64,000 nt of DNA from Xylophilus sp. GOD-11R (GTDB taxonomy: Bacteria; Pseudomonadota; Gammaproteobacteria; Burkholderiales; Burkholderiaceae_C): the NCBI RefSeq assembly GCF_033546935.1, contig NZ_CP137854.1, forward strand, positions 372,001 to 436,000, in the 5' to 3' direction. The position numbers and the translations under genes are program-made. The notes beneath the pieces were generated by a model that had not been told where the DNA came from, did not search any database, and saw only the letters and a list, made by a program, of their open reading frames with translations. Within the stretch, counting starts at the first letter, position 1, and each line of letters opens with the position of its first letter. This document shows positions 59,142-64,000 of this stretch, piece by piece.

Positions 59142-59411
59142 AATGACAAAATTAGGCTCGCCGACCAGCTGGGCAAGCAATTGGTCGAGCGCCGTCAAGC
59201 GTTGGGCATGAGCAAATCCGAGCTGGCTGAAAAAGCTGGCAAGACCCGGGAAGTCATCTACCGGCTCGAAGCTGGCGACGACTCCACCGTGTCTTCCCTG
59301 CTGGCGGTGGTCGGTGCGCTCGGCCTGGCGCTGCGGCTCGAACGCGCCGGTCTGCCGACGGCTGCCGAGGTGGCCTCGCGCTTTCGCGAAGAAGACGACG
59401 ATGCTGCCTGA
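59139..59411 (+). CDS. hipB: HipB-like antitoxin (XRE-family HTH)
   Basis: The 90-residue DNA-binding protein has an HTH (about residues 16-68: RRQALGMSKSELAEKAGKTREVIYRLEAG with DSTVSSLLAVVGALGLAL), as in HipB, which represses its own operon and neutralises HipA. The ATG at 59139 lies at the end of the operator; a GTG three codons upstream is possible. It overlaps hipA by 11 bases. The C-terminus ends acidic (REEDDDAA). Confidence 0.9.
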   Translation: MNDKIRLADQLGKQLVERRQALGMSKSELAEKAGKTREVIYRLEAGDDSTVSSLLAVVGALGLALRLERAGLPTAAEVASRFREEDDDAA

Positions 59412-60633
59412 GCAGGTCCGGCTGCTGGAGGTTTCCATCGGCGACGCGCCGCAGGCCGGGCAGCTGATACGCGCGTCGACCTACGAATTTCGCTACCGGC
59501 AGCCCGATGCCGACCAGGCGGCCGTCGCGCTGCTCATGCCGGCTGGCGAGCAACTCACCTGGCAGGACGGCGACCTGTTTCCGGCCATGGACCAGAACCT
59601 GCCCGAGGGCGACCTGTTCATGCGGATCCGGGCGATGTTTCCCAAGCAGTCGCTGACGCCGATGCACATGCTGGCGCTGGTCGGGCGCAACGGCATCGGC
59701 CGCCTCGGCTTCAGCCTGCCGGGCCAGCCCGCACCTGCCATGCCGCGCAGCCTGAGCAAGGCCGCCCTGCTGGGCACCGCCTATACGCCGGAGGTCTTCG
59801 ACGAACTGGTGGCCGCCTACCTCAGCACCGGCGCGGGCATCGCCGGCATGCAGCCCAAGATCATGGTGCCCGACCGGCCCACCGTGCCGATCCCCTCGCT
59901 CATCGTGAAAGCGGCCAGCGCGGCATATCCGGGGCTGGCGGCCAACGAATTCCTCTGCCTGACAGCGGCGCGCGTCGCGGGCATCGAGGTGCCCTCATTC
60001 GCGCTTTCCGACGACGGGCAGATGCTGGTGCTCGACCGTTTCGACCTGTTGGTGCACGACGACGGCCGCGTGGAGCGGCTCGGCTTCGAGGACATCGCGG
60101 CGCTGGCCGGACTGCGTGTGCGCGACATCCTGTCGGACCGCAAGTATCAGGGCAGCTACCAGCGCGTGGCCGAGCTGCTGCGCCAGTTGCAACTGCACAG
60201 CGACAGCCTGCACCGCTTCTTCGAGCAGGTCGCGTTTTCGGTGATGGTGCGCAACGGCGACGCGCACCTGAAGAACTTCGGGCTGCTCTATCGCTCCGCC
60301 GCCGAGGCGTGGCTGGCGCCCATGTTCGACGTGGTGACGACCAGCATCTACCGCTACACGCAGTACGCCGGCGGGCCGGAGCTGGAAGACCACACGCTCG
60401 CGCTCAAGCTGTTCGCCGGCAGGCACCGCACCAAGACCTATCCGACGACCGAAGAGCTGCTGGACTTCGGCCGCCGCATCTGCGGCGTCGCACGGCCGGC
60501 TGCCGTATTGGACCGGATCGCAGAGGCCATGCGCCGCACCCTGGACGAGGCCAAGGGCGACGCGCGCGTGCCGCCCGCGCTGCTGCAACAGATGACCCCG
60601 GCATGGGAATCGGGCTGCGCGTACGCCCGGTGA
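59401..60633 (+). CDS. hipA: HipA-like serine/threonine kinase toxin
   Basis: The 410-residue kinase has the HipA N-terminal domain and the kinase core: AGMQPKIMVPDR (nucleotide region), VPSFALSDDGQMLVLDRFDL, and the catalytic Asp287 in VRNGDAHLKNFGLLY. HipA of E. coli phosphorylates glutamyl-tRNA synthetase and causes dormancy. This member starts inside hipB, is intact with the usual motifs and so should be active. Length is slightly below E. coli HipA (440). Confidence 0.92.
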   Translation: MLPEQVRLLEVSIGDAPQAGQLIRASTYEFRYRQPDADQAAVALLMPAGEQLTWQDGDLFPAMDQNLPEGDLFMRIRAMFPKQSLTPMHMLALVGRNGIGRLGFSLPGQPAPAMPRSLSKAALLGTAYTPEVFDELVAAYLSTGAGIAGMQPKIMVPDRPTVPIPSLIVKAASAAYPGLAANEFLCLTAARVAGIEVPSFALSDDGQMLVLDRFDLLVHDDGRVERLGFEDIAALAGLRVRDILSDRKYQGSYQRVAELLRQLQLHSDSLHRFFEQVAFSVMVRNGDAHLKNFGLLYRSAAEAWLAPMFDVVTTSIYRYTQYAGGPELEDHTLALKLFAGRHRTKTYPTTEELLDFGRRICGVARPAAVLDRIAEAMRRTLDEAKGDARVPPALLQQMTPAWESGCAYAR

Positions 60634-60819
60634 TGGGCGCCGGGCGCGCTCGGTCCGGCACGTGAGCGACGCCTTCTGATCCAAGCCGCCGCGCGCCGAT
60701 GGCATTGGGCAGGCAAAGCGCACGGCGACCCCGGGATATCCCTGCCTCCAGCCCGTTGACCAGAACCACGACCGGTCCTTACCATGCCATGACAGCGCTA
60801 ACATCCATTTTCGATCTCC

Positions 60820-62625
60820 ATGCCTTCCCACGAAAAAACCGATCTTCCCGGCGCAGCCGACGTCTCCCTCACCCGCAAGAAACCCGAGGACCTCCGCTCG
60901 CACCGCTGGTACGGCGTGAAAGACATGCGCAGCTTCGGCCACCGCTCGCGCACCGCGCAGATGGGCTTCAGCCGCGACGACTACCTGGGCAAGCCGGTGA
61001 TCGGCATCCTCAACACCTGGAGCGACATGAACTCCTGCCACACGCACTTCAAGCAGCGCGTGGAAGAGGTCAAGCGCGGTGTGTGGCAAGCCGGCGGTTT
61101 TCCGGTCGAGATCCCGGCGATCAGCCTGGGCGAGGCCTTCCAGAAGCCCACCACCATGCTCTACCGCAACCTGCTGGCGATGGAGGCCGAGGAGCTGATC
61201 CGCTCCTATCCCTGCGACGGCGTGGTGCTCATGGGCGGCTGCGACAAGACCACGCCCGGCCTGGTGATGGGCGCGCTGGCCAACAACCTGCCGACCATCT
61301 TCGTGCCCGCCGGCCCCATGCTGCGCGGCGACTACAAGGGCAAGTTCCTCGGCTCGGGTTCGGACACCTGGAAGTACTGGGCCGAGTTGCGCGCCGGCAA
61401 CATCACCGAGCAGGACTGGCAGGAGGTAGAAGACGGCATCGCCCGCAGTCCCGGCACCTGCATGACCATGGGCACCGCCAGCACCATGACCAGCGCCACC
61501 GAAGCCATGGGCCTGACGCTGCCCGGCGCCAGCTCGATCCCGGCGCCGGATTCGCGCCATTCGATGATGGCCACCCACACCGGCAAGCGCATCGTCGACA
61601 TGGTCTGGGAAGACCTCAAGCCGCTCGACATCCTGACGCCCGCATCCTTCGACAACGCCGTGGTCACCGCGCTCGGCCTGGGCGGCTCCACCAACGCCAT
61701 CGTCCACCTGATCGCCATGGCGCGCCGCGCCGGCGTGCCGCTGGACCTCAACCGCTTCGACGAACTGGCCCGCCGCACCCCGGTCATCGCCAATCTGCGA
61801 CCCGGCGGCCAGTACCTGATGGAGGACTTCTATTACGCCGGCGGCTTGCGCGCCTTCCTCAAGGAGATGGGCGCGCACATCGACGGCAGCCAGAAGACGG
61901 TCAACGGCCGCACGCTGGGCGAGAACATCGCCGATGCGCAGGTCTACAACTCCGAGGTGATCCTGCCGCTGGCCGCACCCAAGCTCGAGAGCGGCGGCCT
62001 GGCCGTGCTGCGCGGCAACCTCGCGCCCGACGGCGCGGTCATCAAGCCGGCGGCGATGGAACAGCACCTGCGCAAGCACACCGGGCCGGCGGTGGTGTTC
62101 AAGGACTACAACGACATGGCCGCGCGCATCGACGACCCGGACCTCGACGTGAGCAAGGACAGCGTCATCGTGCTGCAGAGCGCCGGCCCCCAGGGCGCGC
62201 CCGGCATGCCGGAATGGGGCCAGTTGCCGATTCCGCAGAAGCTGCTGAAGGAAGGGGTGCGCGACATGGTGCGCATCAGCGACGCCCGCATGAGCGGCAC
62301 CAGCTACGGCGCCTGCGTGCTGCACGTCACGCCCGAATCGCATGTCGGCGGCCCGCTGGCGCTGGTGCGCACCGGTGACCTGGTCACGCTCGACGTCGAT
62401 GCCCGACGCATCGCCATGGAAGTGAGCGACGAGGAGATCGCCCGCCGCCGCGCCGCGTGGAAAGCCCCGGCGCCCAAGTTCGGACGCGGCTACGGCGTGA
62501 TGTTCCTCAAGCACGTGCAGCAGGCCGACACCGGCTGCGACTTCGACTTTCTCGCGCCCGACTACGTGGACCCGGACTCGGCCGCCGCGTCCGCCACCGC
62601 CGCAGGCGAGCCCGAGATCCACTGA
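60820..62625 (+). CDS. IlvD/Edd-family dehydratase (sugar-acid or dihydroxy-acid)
   Basis: The 601-residue enzyme dehydrates a polyhydroxy acid using an Fe-S cluster. Visible are WSDMNSCHTHFK (cluster Cys), GGCDKTTPG, RSPGTCMTMGTASTMTS and SDARMSGTSYGACVLH. The sequence form (long KKPEDLRSHRWYGVKDMRSFG start, 600 residues) is closer to L-arabonate/D-xylonate/galactonate-type sugar-acid dehydratases than to true IlvD, which is about 560-620. Two Bug receptors follow directly, so it is probably a sugar-acid or carboxylate catabolic step. No regulatory gene is adjacent. Confidence 0.9.
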   Translation: MPSHEKTDLPGAADVSLTRKKPEDLRSHRWYGVKDMRSFGHRSRTAQMGFSRDDYLGKPVIGILNTWSDMNSCHTHFKQRVEEVKRGVWQAGGFPVEIPAISLGEAFQKPTTMLYRNLLAMEAEELIRSYPCDGVVLMGGCDKTTPGLVMGALANNLPTIFVPAGPMLRGDYKGKFLGSGSDTWKYWAELRAGNITEQDWQEVEDGIARSPGTCMTMGTASTMTSATEAMGLTLPGASSIPAPDSRHSMMATHTGKRIVDMVWEDLKPLDILTPASFDNAVVTALGLGGSTNAIVHLIAMARRAGVPLDLNRFDELARRTPVIANLRPGGQYLMEDFYYAGGLRAFLKEMGAHIDGSQKTVNGRTLGENIADAQVYNSEVILPLAAPKLESGGLAVLRGNLAPDGAVIKPAAMEQHLRKHTGPAVVFKDYNDMAARIDDPDLDVSKDSVIVLQSAGPQGAPGMPEWGQLPIPQKLLKEGVRDMVRISDARMSGTSYGACVLHVTPESHVGGPLALVRTGDLVTLDVDARRIAMEVSDEEIARRRAAWKAPAPKFGRGYGVMFLKHVQQADTGCDFDFLAPDYVDPDSAAASATAAGEPEIH

Positions 62626-62679
62626 CACCCGCCCACCGACAGGGCGGCGACAAGAAAACCGACAACGGAGACAAGACCC

Positions 62680-63663
62680 ATGAACACCATCACCCGACGC
62701 GGGAGCCTCCTGCTCGCCGGCCTGCTGGCCGCATCGCCGCTGGCCGCTCTGGCGCAGGCTGCCGCGCCTTACCCGACCCGCGCGGTCACCGTCATCGTGC
62801 CCTTCGCGCCCGGCGGCGGCACCGACATCGCGGCCCGCCTGCTGGCCGTGAAGCTCGGCCAGAAATGGGGCCAGTCGGTGGTGGTGGAAAACCGCACCGG
62901 CGCGGGCGGGCTGATCGGCGCCGAGGCGGTCACCAAGGCCAAGCCCGACGGTTACACGCTGCTGGTGGGCAATGTGGGCACGCAGTCGATCAACCCCTCG
63001 CTCTACAAGATGCCCTACGACCCCGACAAGGCGTTCACCCCGATCTCCCTGTTCGCCGAGCTGCCTTTCGCCTTCGTCGTGAACCCGGGCATCAAGGCCA
63101 CGACGCCCAAGGAGCTGATCGCGCTGGCCAAGGCCGATCCGGGCAAGCTCACCTACGCCAGCTCGGGCGCCGGCGGCTCGCCGCACCTCACGGCCGAGAT
63201 CTTTCAGCAGGCCACCGGCGTCAAGTTCACCCACGTGCCCTACAAGGGCGGCGGCCCCGCCATGGCCGACCTGATGGCCGGCCACGTGGACATGCTCTTC
63301 GCCTCCATTCTGGAAACCGCCGGCTATGTGAAGGCCGGCAAGCTGCGCGCGCTGGCGGTAACCAGCCCGCAGCGCTCGCCCGCCATGCCGGAGGTGCCGA
63401 CGCTGGCCGAGCTGGGCGTGCCCCATGCCGAATCAGGCTCCTGGGTGGCCTTGCTGGGGCCGGCCGGCACGCCGGCGGCGCTGGCCGAGAAGATCGCTGC
63501 CGACGTGCACGAGATCGTCGGCACCGCCGAGGTCAAGGCCGCGCTCATCGCCCAGGGCGCCACGCCGCGCGGCGGCACGCCCGCCGAGCTGCAGCAGACC
63601 ATCGTGGCCGACAAGGAACGCTACGGCAAAGTCATCAAGGCCGGCGGCATCCGCATCGACTGA
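62680..63663 (+). CDS. Bug-family (TctC-type) solute-binding receptor
   Basis: The 327-residue receptor has a signal peptide ending ALAQAAA (about residue 27), YPTRAVTVIVPFAPGGGTDI at the mature start, VENRTGAGGLIGAEAVTKAK and DGYTLL. GGAGAC precedes the ATG. It is 54 bases after the dehydratase stop and 27 before the next Bug gene. It likely binds the acid handled by the dehydratase. Confidence 0.93.
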   Translation: MNTITRRGSLLLAGLLAASPLAALAQAAAPYPTRAVTVIVPFAPGGGTDIAARLLAVKLGQKWGQSVVVENRTGAGGLIGAEAVTKAKPDGYTLLVGNVGTQSINPSLYKMPYDPDKAFTPISLFAELPFAFVVNPGIKATTPKELIALAKADPGKLTYASSGAGGSPHLTAEIFQQATGVKFTHVPYKGGGPAMADLMAGHVDMLFASILETAGYVKAGKLRALAVTSPQRSPAMPEVPTLAELGVPHAESGSWVALLGPAGTPAALAEKIAADVHEIVGTAEVKAALIAQGATPRGGTPAELQQTIVADKERYGKVIKAGGIRID

Positions 63664-63690
63664 CTGAACGACCTCCCCAGGACAGTCACC

Positions 63691-64000
63691 GTGAATGCCC
63701 GCTACACCCCGCGCCGCCGCACGCTGCTGCAGGCCTCCAGCGCCTTCGCCCTGCCCGGCGGTTTGCTCGCAGCCCGCGAGGCTTCGGCCCAGGACGTCTG
63801 GCCGAGCCGTGCCATCACCTACGTCGTGCCCTTCACGCCCGGCGGCTCCACCGACGTCATCGGCCGCGTGGTGTCGCAGAAGCTCGGCGAGGCCCTCGGC
63901 CAGCCAGTGGTCGTCGACAACCGGCCGGGCGCCGCCGGCGCGGTGGGCGCCGCCTACGTCGCCAAGGCCAGGCCCGACGGCTACACGCTCTTCGGCGGCA
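63691..64000 (+). CDS. Bug-family receptor, N-terminal part (cut by window edge)
   Basis: A GTG start after AGGACAG opens a frame with a twin-arginine-like signal (PRRRTLLQASSAFALPGG), then WPSRAITYVVPFTPGGSTDV and VDNRPGAAGAVGAAYVAKA, which are family hallmarks. The frame continues through the window end (DGYTLFGG). It is the second receptor in tandem, and its RRR motif hints at export by Tat, unlike the preceding one. Confidence 0.88.
   Translation, partial: MNARYTPRRRTLLQASSAFALPGGLLAAREASAQDVWPSRAITYVVPFTPGGSTDVIGRVVSQKLGEALGQPVVVDNRPGAAGAVGAAYVAKARPDGYTLFGG

Noticed and set aside
59995..63426. 1143-codon minus-strand open frame
   Set aside because: It lies antisense to hipA, the dehydratase and a Bug receptor, all with clear motifs. 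High-GC third positions keep the reverse frame open.

Overview
The window is high-GC DNA with the gene content of a soil- or plant-associated Burkholderiales bacterium, most likely Comamonadaceae (Variovorax/Xylophilus-like). This is an inference. It rests on several orphan Bug-type (TctC) solute receptors, a tandem glycine riboswitch, LysR/IclR/RutR-controlled catabolic clusters, DUF4148 and PEP-CTERM proteins, and intergenic repeat families of the Comamonadaceae type. No rRNA or tRNA gene was seen.

Layout. 1-2.5 kb: the end of an islet, with a truncated tyrosine integrase, a glycine-rich membrane protein and a J-domain/SH3 protein. It stops next to ychF, where a 48-bp piece of ychF is duplicated in inverted orientation. 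2.5-8.5 kb: ychF, gcvH with a possible attenuated leader, several small exported or lipoproteins, a structured RNA candidate, the Mn transporter mntH and a LysR regulator. 8.6-12.5 kb: DUF4148 protein, IclR regulator, Bug receptor, ligJ and ligK (lower protocatechuate/gallate 4,5-cleavage pathway). 12.6-20 kb: tandem glycine riboswitch with a D-amino-acid dehydrogenase, a Na+/H+ antiporter, the kinase SrkA, an M81 metallopeptidase, ohrR-ohr and a small acetyltransferase. 20.3-24.3 kb: amidase, LysR, RraA-like aldolase, Bug receptor. 24.3-28.7 kb: an NCS1-permease/histidine-kinase hybrid with its LuxR-type response regulator.

28.9-31.1 kb is an AT-richer foreign-looking islet. It holds a Sec-signal-bearing Cys/Ser/Thr-rich precursor peptide, a GNAT acetyltransferase and a stand-alone LanM-type (DUF4135) dehydratase with its catalytic residues in place but no LanC cyclase. 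This is the best candidate for an undescribed system: a minimal lanthipeptide-like pathway whose precursor may leave the cell by Sec.

31.6-43.2 kb: a urea/short-amide module (urtABCDE-fmdA-fmdB-amiE and a CbbQ/NorD-like AAA+/VWA pair). Two 281-bp inverted repeats bracket urtA-fmdB, and related ~88-bp repeats sit between most of the transporter genes. 43.2-51.3 kb: a RutR-type regulator with a near-perfect RutR operator in front of a 2OG-Fe(II) oxygenase, a VOC protein, a nucleoside/nucleobase BMP-type ABC transporter and a RutB-like hydrolase, followed by a decayed copy of the oxygenase-VOC pair. 51.4-53.6 kb: two paralogous PEP-CTERM proteins and a TonB-receptor remnant. 53.5-64 kb: VOC protein, acyltransferase, a PaoABC-like molybdenum hydroxylase, hipBA, an IlvD/Edd dehydratase and two Bug receptors, the last cut by the window edge.

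Much of the window fits scavenging of nitrogen and carbon from small organic molecules: urea, formamide, amides, glycine/D-amino acids, pyrimidines and aromatic acids.
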